A stretch of DNA of 34,165 nucleotides, taken from Candidatus Scatomorpha stercorigallinarum (GTDB lineage Bacteria; Bacillota_A; Clostridia; Oscillospirales; Oscillospiraceae). Shown one piece after another: positions 8,087 through 16,089 of the stretch. The stretch spans positions 1 through 34,165 of the forward strand of contig DVOV01000101.1 in the NCBI GenBank assembly GCA_018713375.1, in the 5' to 3' direction. Both the position numbers and the translations under genes were made by a program. The notes beneath the pieces are model-generated. The model made no database searches. It was not told the DNA's origin and saw nothing but the letters and a program-made list of their open reading frames with translations. The number at the start of each line of letters is the position of its first letter. Positions within the stretch are counted from its first letter, which is position 1.

Positions 8087-8623
8087 TCAGAATGTAAAGC
8101 CGCTGTTCTCTATCTCGTCCGCGAGGCCGCCGGTGAGGCCCACGCTGTCCGGGGTAATGAGGAACGTGTCTGATGAGACACGTTTGAGATTCCCCTCCTG
8201 TACATAGGCCGCGCCGGACAGGAAGTCCACCAGCCGCCGGGCCGTGACCTTGTCCGCCGCTTCCAGATTAAGCACCACCGTGTGCTTGTTGCGCAGATGG
8301 TCGGCGATCTCCGCCGCCTCCTCAAAGCGCTCGGGCTTCACCAGCACCACCTGCTGCTGGCCGGCGCCGATGTTCACCACGCGGCTCGTGCCCCTGGCGG
8401 CGCGCTCGCGCCGGGGCGCCGGATGGCTCACGCGCTGCACCGGCGCGCCGGCATAGGCGTTGCCGCCGGAGCCGCCCTCGGCCCCGTCGTCAAAAAAGCT
8501 GGCGCGGCCGTCCTGCGCGCCCTCGCCCTCTGGCCCGGGTGCGGGCGTGTCCCCCTCGGAGAAAAATTCGTCCTCGTCGGAATAGGGACGGGTCAGTTTT
8601 TTCAGTTCATCTAAAAAGCCCAT
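8087..8623 (-). CDS. sepF: SepF, FtsZ-associated cell-division protein
   Basis: This 178-residue protein is predicted to tether and align FtsZ filaments at the septal membrane. The N-terminal MGFLDELKKL is the usual short amphipathic membrane anchor. Residues about 12-78 form an acidic, Gly/Pro-rich linker. Residues about 80-165 form the conserved SepF (formerly DUF552) domain, with the VVLVKPERFEEA and VVLNLEA strands and the TFLITP edge strand. It starts three bases after yggS, matching the ylmE-ylmF gene pair of other Firmicutes. Confidence 0.94.
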   Translation of the reverse strand: MGFLDELKKLTRPYSDEDEFFSEGDTPAPGPEGEGAQDGRASFFDDGAEGGSGGNAYAGAPVQRVSHPAPRRERAARGTSRVVNIGAGQQQVVLVKPERFEEAAEIADHLRNKHTVVLNLEAADKVTARRLVDFLSGAAYVQEGNLKRVSSDTFLITPDSVGLTGGLADEIENSGFTF

Positions 8624-8626
8624 TTG

Positions 8627-9325
8627 TCACCCTTCTTTGGCCGGAGCGCCGTAGTCGCGCGGCCCGAAGATGCCGGTGCCGACGCGCACCATGTTCGCGC
8701 CCTCTCTTATGGCATCCTCGAAATCGCCGCTCATGCCCATGGACAGGAAGTCCATGCCGACATTATCGTATTTTTTTGCCCCGATGTCAACAAAAAGCTC
8801 GCGCATCGCCGCAAAATATGGCCGCGACGCGCCGGGGAAGGCCGCCGCGGGCGGTATCGCCATCAGCCCGCGCACCCTCACGGCCGATAATGTGCCACAA
8901 AATTCCAGCGCCGCGGGCAGCTCCGCGGGGTCAAAGCCGCTCTTGGCCGCCTCGCCGCCTATGTTCACCTCCAGCAGCACGTCCTGGGTGACGCCGAGCT
9001 TCACGGCCCGCGCGTCGATCAGCCGCAGCAGCTCCTCGGAGTCCACGGACTCGATGAGGTCGGCCACGCCCACCAGGTATTTGATCTTGTTCTTCTGCAG
9101 GTGGCCGATGAAGTGCAGCGGCGCGCCCGCATAGGCCCCCTGGCCGTTCTTCTCCACCAGCTCCTGCACGCGGTTCTCGCCGCAGGCGTCCACCCCGGCG
9201 GCGATGGCCTCGCGCACGGCCTGCGCGCCGTTCATCTTGCTGGCGGCCACCAGCAGCACGCGCCGGCCGCCGGCGGCGGCCTCCATCCGCGCGCGGACGG
9301 CGGCGACGTTTTCGGCTATCGACAT
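8627..9325 (-). CDS. YggS/PROSC-family pyridoxal-phosphate homeostasis protein
   Basis: This 232-residue, single-domain PLP-binding TIM-barrel protein is the YlmE/YggS homologue, involved in vitamin B6 and amino-acid homeostasis rather than a defined catalytic step. The PLP-lysine motif VAASK is at residues 26-30. GENRVQE, HFIGHLQKNK and SMGMSGDFEDAI are the family signatures, and RVGTGIFG is near the end. The start at ATG 9323-9325 has GAGGG upstream. It sits directly upstream of sepF, the usual conserved neighbour. Confidence 0.95.
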   Translation of the reverse strand: MSIAENVAAVRARMEAAAGGRRVLLVAASKMNGAQAVREAIAAGVDACGENRVQELVEKNGQGAYAGAPLHFIGHLQKNKIKYLVGVADLIESVDSEELLRLIDARAVKLGVTQDVLLEVNIGGEAAKSGFDPAELPAALEFCGTLSAVRVRGLMAIPPAAAFPGASRPYFAAMRELFVDIGAKKYDNVGMDFLSMGMSGDFEDAIREGANMVRVGTGIFGPRDYGAPAKEG

Positions 9326-9365
9326 ATATCATACCCTCTTTTTATATACTGGGCCAAATATCGCG

Positions 9366-10388
9366 TCATCCCAGCAGCACCGCCGCGCCCTCGCGCAGCG
9401 CGCCGCCCGTCTCCAGCAGCCAGCCGCCGGCGTATTCGCAGACGGGCGTGACGGCCGTCTCCTGCGGCCCGGCGGGGCCGCTGACGATCACATAGCGCTC
9501 CGTCCCCCGCCCGTGCAGGGCCTCCGCGGGGACATAGAGCCCCTCCGCGCGTGTGACGGCCAGCTCGCCGCGCCCGCGCCGCGCGTGCAGCATGTCCGCC
9601 AGATGCCCGCCGCAGGAGAACAGCACGGCGCACTGCCCGCCCTCCGGCGGCGACACGCTCTCCACGCGGACGGAAAACGTCCCCTGCGCCAGCGTCAGCT
9701 GCGCCTGCCCGCCGGGGGCGAGCCCGGCGGCGGCGTCCTCGTCCACCAGCGCGGCGAAGCGCCAGCGCGTCCCCGTGACAAGGCTGCCATAGGCCCCCTC
9801 CGGGGCCGGCGGGCCCTCCCCGGCGAGCAGGGCGGCGAGCTCCGGCGGCGTGTCGCAGTCCTCCGCGGCCAGCTGCCAAAGCCCGTCCGAATAGCTGCTG
9901 AAAAGGCCCGGCTCATCCGCCGTTATGCCGCCCTCCGGCGTCCCGGCCGCCTCCGTCCGGCCGCCGGACAGCGCCGTCTCCAGCGCGTCCAGGGCCGCGC
10001 GCACGTCCCCGCGCGCGCCGTCCACGGCCTCCGAAAGGGCCATCACGGCCTCCGGCACGTCCCTCGCGCCGTCAAAAAGCGCGCCCCTTGCCGCGGCCAG
10101 GGCCTCCGCCGAGCGCGCCTCCACGGCGATCAGCCCCCCGGCGGGGAGGCGCTCGCCGTCGCGCGCGGCAACGAGCAGGTATCCGTCCTGCGAGACGAGC
10201 GGCCGCTCCTCGCGCAAAATGAGCCCCTCGCACTGCGCCGTCACGGCGGCGGAGACGGCGTACACCGTGTGCGTCCTCTGTCCGGCCGCGCCGCCGCCCA
10301 GCAGCGGGGCGGCCAGATAGGCCGCGCCCGCCAGGGCCAGGACGCCCAGCACGGCGCCGGCAAAGGGCCGCGGTGTGCGGCGGCTTAT
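9366..10388 (-). CDS. HlyD-like membrane-anchored adaptor protein of the division cluster, probable ATA start
   Basis: This roughly 340-residue protein has an N-terminal transmembrane helix ([18 protein letters not shown]) and an extracytoplasmic region resembling HlyD/membrane-fusion adaptors: a lipoyl-like hairpin, a helical insert (about residues 90-130), then beta-barrel-like repeats. The first conventional start is GTG at 10350-10352, but it has no ribosome site and would leave the helix without a basic cytoplasmic flank. An in-frame ATA at 10386-10388 overlaps the hfq stop by four bases, sits seven bases after GGGGGAGG and adds SRRTPRP before the helix. I take that as the start. No ABC transporter or outer-membrane partner is nearby. 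A similar gene next to yggS-sepF is, from memory, common in Clostridia. Function unknown. Confidence 0.8.
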   Translation of the reverse strand: MSRRTPRPFAGAVLGVLALAGAAYLAAPLLGGGAAGQRTHTVYAVSAAVTAQCEGLILREERPLVSQDGYLLVAARDGERLPAGGLIAVEARSAEALAAARGALFDGARDVPEAVMALSEAVDGARGDVRAALDALETALSGGRTEAAGTPEGGITADEPGLFSSYSDGLWQLAAEDCDTPPELAALLAGEGPPAPEGAYGSLVTGTRWRFAALVDEDAAAGLAPGGQAQLTLAQGTFSVRVESVSPPEGGQCAVLFSCGGHLADMLHARRGRGELAVTRAEGLYVPAEALHGRGTERYVIVSGPAGPQETAVTPVCEYAGGWLLETGGALREGAAVLLG

Positions 10389-10615
10389 GTATCCGCCTCC
10401 CCCAGGTCCACGCTGCGCGCGGGCGCGATGGTGGAGATGGCGTGCTTATAGATGAGCTGTTGCTTGCCGTCCGAGTCCAGCACCACGGTGAAGTTGTCGA
10501 AGGCGCGCAGCACGCCGCGCAGCTGGAAGCCGTTCATCAAAAACAGCGTCAGCGGCACGCGCTCGGCACGCGCCCGGTTGAGGAAGGTGTCCTGGAGGTT
10601 TTTCTGCTTTTCCAT
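10385..10615 (-). CDS. hfq: RNA chaperone Hfq
   Basis: This 76-residue Sm-like protein forms a ring hexamer that binds small RNAs and mRNAs. The conserved NLQDTFLN (6-13) contributes the proximal-face Gln8. The Sm1 core has NGFQLRG and FDNFTVVL. The Sm2 motif YKHAIST is complete. There is only a short acidic C-terminal tail, as in many Firmicutes. AAGGAG is nine bases before the ATG. Location downstream of miaA is the usual arrangement, but 118 bases and a putative separate promoter divide the two genes. Confidence 0.97.
   Translation of the reverse strand: MEKQKNLQDTFLNRARAERVPLTLFLMNGFQLRGVLRAFDNFTVVLDSDGKQQLIYKHAISTIAPARSVDLGEADT
10386..10403 (-). promoter_or_regulatory. Strong ribosome binding site in front of an ATA codon
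   Basis: On the minus strand GGGGGAGG (10403-10396) is followed by seven bases and ATA (10388-10386), which overlaps the hfq TAA stop. This is the geometry of the ATGA/GTGA couplings elsewhere in the window, with ATA in place of ATG or GTG. It decides the start of the adaptor gene. Confidence 0.5.
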
Positions 10616-10648
10616 TTCTCTCGCTCCTTGCCGGAGCGGCTGATTTAC

Positions 10649-10657
10649 ATAATATCA
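10649..10657 (-). promoter_or_regulatory. Extended -10 promoter for hfq
   Basis: The minus strand reads TGATATTAT (10657 to 10649), an extended -10 with only a weak -35 (TTTAAC) 17 bases upstream. It lies about 34 bases before the hfq ATG and could transcribe hfq and the following division genes. Confidence 0.45.
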
Positions 10658-10733
10658 CATCAGGGCGCTCCGTTAAATAGTGATTTTTAACAAAACGCGC
10701 CCTGCCTGGCGTGTACGGGCGTGTCCTGCCCGA

Positions 10734-11678
10734 CTATCTTATACCGCGCCCAGCGAGGAAAACTGTCGAATCCCGCCGCGCCATATCAAAATCGGGCTCC
10801 GCGCCCCAGCGTATCCAGTGGATGCCCGGCCGCGCGCGCAGCCAGGTGAGCTGCCGTTTGGCATAGCGCCGCGTGCCGCGCTTGATGAGCTCCAGGGCCT
10901 CCTCTTCGGATATCTCCCCGCGCACGGCGGCCGCCGCCTCTTTATAGCCGATGGCCTGCATGGCCGTGCAGCCCGCGCCCAGTGGGCGCGCGAGCAGCGC
11001 GCGCACCTCGTCGAAGAGCCCCGCCGCGGCCATGGCGTCCACCCGCGCGTCGATGCGCCGGTAGAGCTCCGCGCGCTCGGCGAAGTCGAGGGCGATGACG
11101 GCCGCGTCGTAGCGCGGCGGCCGCGCGCGCGTCTCCGCGTCGTGCTCGCTCATGGTCTTCCCCGTGAGCAGATAGACCTCGTAGGCCCGCACGACGCGCT
11201 TTTTGTCGCGCGCGTGCAGCTTTGCGGCCCGCTCGGGGTCCAGCTGGGCGAGCTCGCGCAGCATGGCCTCGCCGCCGATCTCCTCATAGCGCTCCTCCAG
11301 CTCGCGGCGGCACTCGCCGCTCTCCTCCCGCGCGGCGAAGTCGCGCCCCTGCACCAGCGAGTCGATGTAGAGCCCCGTGCCGCCGACGACGATGGGCCGC
11401 TTCCCGCGGAAGAGTATGTCAACGCAGGCAGCGTCGGCGGCCTCCGTCCAGCGGGAGACGCTCCAGCCCTCCTCCGGCTGCGCCACGTCGATCAGGTGGT
11501 GGGGCGCGGCGGCAAGCTCCTCCCGCGTGGGTTTGGCGGTGCCGATGTCCATCCCGCGGTAGATCTGCATGGAGTCGGCGGAGACGATCTCCCCGCCCAG
11601 CTCCTGCGCGAGCATGATGCCGAGGCGCGTCTTGCCCGTTGCCGTCGGTCCGGTTATTACTACAATTTGCCCCTGCAT
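10734..11678 (-). CDS. miaA: tRNA dimethylallyltransferase
   Basis: This enzyme transfers a dimethylallyl group to N6 of A37 in tRNAs reading codons beginning with U. It makes the i6A that MiaB (14670) then methylthiolates. The P-loop GPTATGKT is at residues 10-17. SADSMQIYRGMDIGTAKP and GGTGLYI are the substrate-binding signatures, and the TRRYAKRQLTW helix is near the C-terminus. I chose ATG 11676-11678 (314 residues, the usual family length) because GGAAG lies 11 bases upstream. An in-frame ATG at 11694-11696 has no ribosome site, and longer extensions run into the degV promoter region. It diverges from degV. Confidence 0.95.
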   Translation of the reverse strand: MQGQIVVITGPTATGKTRLGIMLAQELGGEIVSADSMQIYRGMDIGTAKPTREELAAAPHHLIDVAQPEEGWSVSRWTEAADAACVDILFRGKRPIVVGGTGLYIDSLVQGRDFAAREESGECRRELEERYEEIGGEAMLRELAQLDPERAAKLHARDKKRVVRAYEVYLLTGKTMSEHDAETRARPPRYDAAVIALDFAERAELYRRIDARVDAMAAAGLFDEVRALLARPLGAGCTAMQAIGYKEAAAAVRGEISEEEALELIKRGTRRYAKRQLTWLRARPGIHWIRWGAEPDFDMARRDSTVFLAGRGIR

Positions 11679-11710
11679 GTATAAACGCACTTCCATTCTG
11701 AGAAACGATG

Positions 11711-11719
11711 TGGTAATAT
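11711..11719 (+). promoter_or_regulatory. Extended -10 promoter for degV
   Basis: TGGTAATAT fits an extended -10 (TGn-TAATAT). The -35 region 17 bases upstream (TTCCAT) is poor. It would start transcription about 22 bases before the degV GTG. Confidence 0.5.
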
Positions 11720-11748
11720 GTTGCCGAATTACGAAAGGAGACTGCTCC

Positions 11749-12591
11749 GTGAAAGTAAAGATCACTGCCGACAGCACCTGCGACCTTCCGCAGGCGTTCC
11801 TCGACCGCTATGGGATACGCATTTTCCCGCTCTATATCGTCCGCGACGGCGTCGCCCTGCGCGACGGCATCGACATCACGCCCGACGACCTCTACGCCTA
11901 CACGAAGGAGACGGGCAAGCTCTGCGGCACCGCCGCCGGCACCGTCGCCGACTACGCCGACGGCTGGCGCGAGTGCCTGAAGGACTGCGACGCCGTGGTA
12001 CACGTGGCCTTTTCCAGCGAGCTCTCCGTCACCTGCGGCAACGCGCGCCTGGCGGCGGAGGACTTCGGCAACGTCTACGTCGTCGATTCGCTCAACCTCT
12101 CCACCGGCTACGGCCACCTGGTGCTGGACGCCGCCATCATGGCGGAAAACGGCGCCTCCCCGCAGGAGATCGTCGCCGAGACGGAGCGCCAGGTGCCGAA
12201 AATGGACGTCAGCTTCGTGCTCAACACGCTTGATTTCCTGCGCAAGGGCGGCCGCTGCACGGCCGTGCAGGCCCTGGGCGCCAACCTGCTGGGCATCAAG
12301 CCCTGCATCGAGGTCCACGAGGGCAAGATGGGCGTCGCCAAAAAGTACCGCGGCAAGATCGAGGCCGCCTACCACCAGTACATCCGCGACCGCCTGCAGG
12401 GCCGCGACGACATCGACCTGCGGCGCGTTTTCATCACCGACTCCGGCCTGCCGGACGACGTGCGGCAGCGCCTGCGGCAGACCGTGCTGGAGTGCCAGCC
12501 CTTCGCGGAGGTCTACAACAACCGCGCCGGCTGCACGATAAGCGGCCACTGCGGCCCCTGGTGCATGGGCGTGCTCTACTACCACAAATAA
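11749..12591 (+). CDS. DegV-family fatty-acid-binding protein (FakB-like)
   Basis: This 280-residue protein is related to FakB, which presents fatty acids to the kinase FakA for phosphorylation and entry into phospholipid synthesis. Family features visible are ITADSTCDLP at the N-terminus, HVAFSSELSVT (residues 85-95), VVDSLNLSTGYG, and LDFLRKGGRCT near the middle. The usual TSQPS loop is replaced by CGTAAGTV (about 59-66), so lipid-head contacts may differ. The start is GTG at 11749-11751, with GAAAGGAG eight bases upstream. It is a single-gene unit between divergent miaA and convergent mutL. No fakA-like kinase gene is in the window. Confidence 0.93.
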   Translation: MKVKITADSTCDLPQAFLDRYGIRIFPLYIVRDGVALRDGIDITPDDLYAYTKETGKLCGTAAGTVADYADGWRECLKDCDAVVHVAFSSELSVTCGNARLAAEDFGNVYVVDSLNLSTGYGHLVLDAAIMAENGASPQEIVAETERQVPKMDVSFVLNTLDFLRKGGRCTAVQALGANLLGIKPCIEVHEGKMGVAKKYRGKIEAAYHQYIRDRLQGRDDIDLRRVFITDSGLPDDVRQRLRQTVLECQPFAEVYNNRAGCTISGHCGPWCMGVLYYHK

Positions 12592-12617
12592 GCCGCGCCC
12601 GGGCAAATCCCGGGCCG

Positions 12618-12655
12618 GGGAGGCCCCTTTTCAGGAAAAAGGGGCCTCCCTTTTT
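12618..12655 (+). terminator. Intrinsic terminator after degV
   Basis: A perfect 14-bp stem (12618-12631 with 12637-12650), 5-base loop and five Ts follow degV. The T-tract overlaps the stop codon of convergent mutL, so the hairpin also covers the mutL mRNA end. Confidence 0.88.
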
Positions 12656-14528
12656 ATACGATGCGCTTGAACTGCCTGTCCAGGTCGCGCCGCGTGAGCG
12701 TCCAGGCCACGGGGCGGCCGTGGGGGCAGGTGGTCACCTCGCCGCGGCAGACGGCCTCCGCCACGCGCAGCAGCTCCTGCGGCTGGGAGGACTTCCCGGC
12801 CTTGATGGCGGCCTTGCAGGCCACGGTCTTGAGCGCCTCCTCGCGCGCGGAGCGCGCCGTCACACGGCCGGAGCGGGCCAGCTCGTCGGCGATCTCCTCC
12901 ACCGCGGCGGCGGCCTCGCCGGCGTCCAGCTCGCAGGGCGCGCCGCGCAGGATGAAGGCCCCCTCGCCGTAGCTCTCCAGCTCGAAACCGAGTTCGGAAA
13001 ATAGCGCCAGGTTCTCGCCGATGACCTCCGCCAAGTCGCGCGGCGGCGTCAGCGGCACGCTCTCCAGCAGCGCCTGGCTCATGACGCCGGCCCCGTCCCG
13101 GGATATCCTGTCGAATATCATCCGCTCATGGGCGGCGTGCTTGTCGATGATGATGAGCGAGTCGCCCTTCTGCACGAGGATGTAGAGCTCCAGCGCCTCG
13201 CCGATAAGGCGCAGCGGCTCGTCCTCCGCCGCTTCCGTCTGCGGCGCGGCGGCGGGCCTTCCGGCCGGCGCTGCGGCGACCCCACGCTCTTTGGCGCTCC
13301 ACTCCGGCGGCCAGGCGGCTTCGCGCCGTTCCGCCGGCGCGGCGGGGGCGGCGGTGGCGCGGGCGGGCGGGGCGGTATGGGCGCGCTGCGGCGGCGCGGC
13401 AGGGCGCGGCGAGAGGTCCAGGCGCGTCTGATAGGCGGCGGAGGGCTCCGCCACGCGGAAGCCGCTGCGCTCCGGCCGCGCGGAGGTATAGAGCTTCGGC
13501 GGCGAGGGCTCGGCCTCCGGCGCGGCCGCGGCCGCCGGGGCCGGGGATTCCAGCGCGCCCAGCACGGCGTAGTGCACGGCGTCAAAAACGCGCCGCTCGT
13601 CGGAAAATTTGACTTCCGTCTTGGCCGGGTGGACGTTCACGTCCACGGCGGCGGCGGAGATGTCGAGGTAAATGGCGCAGGCGGGGAAGCGGCCCGTGAG
13701 CATGGCGTTTTTATACGCCTGCTCCACCGCGGCCTGCAGGAGCTGCGAGCGGATATAGCGCCCGTTGCAGAAAAAATACTGCGCGCCGCGGCTACCGCGC
13801 CCCGTGCCGGGCGCGCTGGTGAAGCCGCTCACCCGGATATCCCCCTCCCCGGAGGAGACCGCCGCGAGCGAGGCGGCCAGTTCGCGCCCCAGCAGGGCGT
13901 ACACCGCGCTCTCCGCGCGGCCGTCCCCCGGCGTGAAGAACTCCTCGCGCCCGTCCTTTATGCAGCGGACGGACACGTCCGGCCGCCCCAGCGCGCAGCG
14001 CAGCGCGGCCTGCACGCAGGCGGCGCCCTCCGCGCGGTCGGATTTCATGAATTTCAGCCTGGCCGGCGTGTTGTAGAAAATCCCGCGGACGATCATCGTC
14101 GTCCCCTCCGGGCAGCCGGCCTCGCCCATCTCGGCGATCTCCCCGGCGTCCAGGGCCACGCGCGTGCCGCCCGCCGCGCCGCGCTCGCGCGTCAGCAGCT
14201 CCACGTGGGAAACGCTGCTGATGGCGGCCAGGGCCTCGCCGCGGAAGCCCAGCGTGCCGATGGCCTCGAGCCCGCGCTCGTCGCGCAGCTTGCTCGTCGC
14301 GTGCCGGAGGAAGGCTATCCCGGCGTCCTCGGCGGACATGCCGCAGCCGTCGTCCGTCACGCGCAGGTATTCCGCGCCGCCGCCGCGTATCTCCACCGTT
14401 ATGTTCCGCGCCTGCGCGTCGAGCGCGTTCTCCACGAGCTCCTTGACGGCGGAGGCCGGGCGCTCAACGACTTCGCCGGCGGCGATGAGGTCGGCGACGA
14501 AGGGGGAGAGTATGTTTATCTTTGCCAT
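12654..14528 (-). CDS. mutL: DNA mismatch repair protein MutL (endonuclease type)
   Basis: This 624-residue matchmaker couples MutS mismatch recognition to strand incision. The N-terminal GHKL ATPase has ENALDA (33-38), DDGCGM (59-64), GTLGFRGEAL (91-100) and the KTEVKF segment (303-308). A long Pro/Ala linker (about 328-435) leads to the C-terminal nuclease/dimer domain. The nuclease motif is present as DKHAAHERMIFD (462-473): Asp462, His464 and Glu468 are kept, but the final glutamate of DQHAx2Ex4E is Asp473. Supporting motifs ACK (570-572) and CPHGRP (601-606) are present, so it should nick DNA. It is transcribed away from miaB-mutS, unlike the usual mutS-mutL order. Confidence 0.97.
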   Translation of the reverse strand: MAKINILSPFVADLIAAGEVVERPASAVKELVENALDAQARNITVEIRGGGAEYLRVTDDGCGMSAEDAGIAFLRHATSKLRDERGLEAIGTLGFRGEALAAISSVSHVELLTRERGAAGGTRVALDAGEIAEMGEAGCPEGTTMIVRGIFYNTPARLKFMKSDRAEGAACVQAALRCALGRPDVSVRCIKDGREEFFTPGDGRAESAVYALLGRELAASLAAVSSGEGDIRVSGFTSAPGTGRGSRGAQYFFCNGRYIRSQLLQAAVEQAYKNAMLTGRFPACAIYLDISAAAVDVNVHPAKTEVKFSDERRVFDAVHYAVLGALESPAPAAAAAPEAEPSPPKLYTSARPERSGFRVAEPSAAYQTRLDLSPRPAAPPQRAHTAPPARATAAPAAPAERREAAWPPEWSAKERGVAAAPAGRPAAAPQTEAAEDEPLRLIGEALELYILVQKGDSLIIIDKHAAHERMIFDRISRDGAGVMSQALLESVPLTPPRDLAEVIGENLALFSELGFELESYGEGAFILRGAPCELDAGEAAAAVEEIADELARSGRVTARSAREEALKTVACKAAIKAGKSSQPQELLRVAEAVCRGEVTTCPHGRPVAWTLTRRDLDRQFKRIV

Positions 14529-14572
14529 GGGGCACCTCGCTGTGTGTTTTGCCCCCTTTGCGGGGCCCGCTC

Positions 14573-14601
14573 ATTATATATCAAAATTATTGAACTTTCC
14601 A
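14573..14601 (-). promoter_or_regulatory. mutL promoter
   Basis: On the minus strand TATAAT (14578-14573) lies 17 bases after TGGAAA (14601-14596), a 4/6 match to the -35 consensus. Transcription would start about 45 bases before the mutL ATG. Its -35 box abuts that of miaB. Confidence 0.6.
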
Positions 14602-14618
14602 GAATAAAATGATAAAAT
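14590..14618 (+). promoter_or_regulatory. miaB-mutS promoter
   Basis: TTGAAC (14590-14595), a 17-base spacer and TAAAAT (14613-14618) form a good sigma-A-type promoter, followed by about 50 bases of leader and the ribosome site AAGGAGG (14659-14665) in front of miaB. Confidence 0.7.
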
Positions 14619-14669
14619 AACCCGATGCGGCGTGACCGCTCAATATAACGACTGCCCCAAGGAGGCCCC

Positions 14670-16088
14670 ATGGCTTACACACGAGTTGAGATCCCCTCCG
14701 CCGAGCTCGCGCGGCAGCGGGACATATGCTTTGATATACGCTCCGGGAACGAGCGCGCGGGAAGGGCGCCGCTCGCCTACGTTGACACTTACGGCTGCCA
14801 GCAGAACGAGGCGGACAGCGAGGAGCTGCGCGGCTACATCGAGCTGATGGGCTACGGCTTCACTGACGATGAGAACGAGGCCGACCTCATCGTCGTCAAC
14901 ACCTGCGCCGTGCGCGCGCACGCGGAGATGCGCATCCTCGGCAACGTGGGCGCGCTGGTGCACGCCAAGGCGCGCAACCCCCGTCTGCTGGTCGCCGTCT
15001 GCGGCTGCATGGTGCAGCAGCCCCATATGGCGGAGAAGCTGAAGCAGAGCTTCCGCGTTGTGGATCTCGTCTTCGGCCCGCACGAGCTCTGGCGCTTTCC
15101 GGAGCTTTATAAGCGCGCGAGGGATACGAAAAAGCGCGTGTTCGCCGTTGAAGACAGCGACGGCGTGGTGGCCGAGGGGCTGCCCGTCCGGCGAAGCGGC
15201 TCCGTAAAGGCCTGGCTCTCCATCATGTACGGCTGCAACAACTTCTGCACCTACTGCATCGTGCCCTACGTCCGCGGGCGCGAGCGCTCGCGCCGGTTTG
15301 ACGACGTGGTGGCGGAGGCCCGCTCGCTCGTGGAGGCGGGGTATAAGGACATCACACTGCTCGGGCAGAACGTGAACAGCTACGGCCGCGACCTGGACGA
15401 GGGGCGCGATTTCGCCGACCTCATCCGCGCCATCAACGACATCCCCGGCGACTTCCTTATACGCTTCATGACCAGCCACCCGCGGGACGCCACGGAAAAG
15501 CTCTTCCGCACCATGGCGGAGTGCGAAAAGTGCGCCAAGCACATCCACCTGCCCGTGCAGTCGGGCTCCGACCGCATACTGAAGGCCATGAACCGGCACT
15601 ACGGGCGCGAAAAATACCTCGAGGAGGTGCGCACGGCGCGCGAGCTGATGCCGGACATCGTGCTCACCACGGACATCATCGTCGGCTTCCCCGGCGAAAC
15701 GCGCTCAGACTTTGACGAGACGCTCTCCCTCGTGCGCGAGGTGGGGTACGACGCCATGTTCACCTTCATCTTCTCCCCGCGCGAGGGCACGCCCGCGGCG
15801 AAGCTGCCGGACCCCGTGTCAAGGGAGGAAAAGCAGGTCTGGTTCGACGAGCTCGTGGAGCTCTCGAACGCCATCTCCGGCGAAAAACATGCCGCTTACG
15901 CCGGGAAAACTCTCCGCGTCCTCGTGGACGGGGAGACCGGGCGGGACGGCTATAACCTCTCCGCGCGCACGAACGGCGGCCGCCTGGTGCACCTGAAGGG
16001 CGGCGCGGAGCTCATCGGCCGCTTCATGAACGCGAAAATAACCGGGTGGAACACCTGGGCGCTCTACGGCGAGATACAGGAGGCGTGA
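14670..16088 (+). CDS. miaB: tRNA-2-methylthio-N6-dimethylallyladenosine synthase
   Basis: This 472-residue radical-SAM methylthiotransferase converts i6A37 of tRNA to ms2i6A37, acting after MiaA. The N-terminal cluster domain has cysteines in YGCQQNEAD (Cys43), NTCAVR (Cys79) and CGCM (Cys113). The radical-SAM triad is CNNFCTYC (Cys189, Cys193, Cys196). A C-terminal TRAM-like RNA-binding domain covers about 405-470. It has the AAGGAGG ribosome site and is one base from mutS. The usual CQMN motif reads CQQN here. Confidence 0.96.
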   Translation: MAYTRVEIPSAELARQRDICFDIRSGNERAGRAPLAYVDTYGCQQNEADSEELRGYIELMGYGFTDDENEADLIVVNTCAVRAHAEMRILGNVGALVHAKARNPRLLVAVCGCMVQQPHMAEKLKQSFRVVDLVFGPHELWRFPELYKRARDTKKRVFAVEDSDGVVAEGLPVRRSGSVKAWLSIMYGCNNFCTYCIVPYVRGRERSRRFDDVVAEARSLVEAGYKDITLLGQNVNSYGRDLDEGRDFADLIRAINDIPGDFLIRFMTSHPRDATEKLFRTMAECEKCAKHIHLPVQSGSDRILKAMNRHYGREKYLEEVRTARELMPDIVLTTDIIVGFPGETRSDFDETLSLVREVGYDAMFTFIFSPREGTPAAKLPDPVSREEKQVWFDELVELSNAISGEKHAAYAGKTLRVLVDGETGRDGYNLSARTNGGRLVHLKGGAELIGRFMNAKITGWNTWALYGEIQEA

Positions 16089-16089
16089 C

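Noticed and set aside
10616..10733. Small RNA or terminator between miaA and hfq
   Set aside because: There are short G/C stems near 10690-10730 and a TTTTGTT run, but the pairing is weak and no convincing single hairpin could be drawn.
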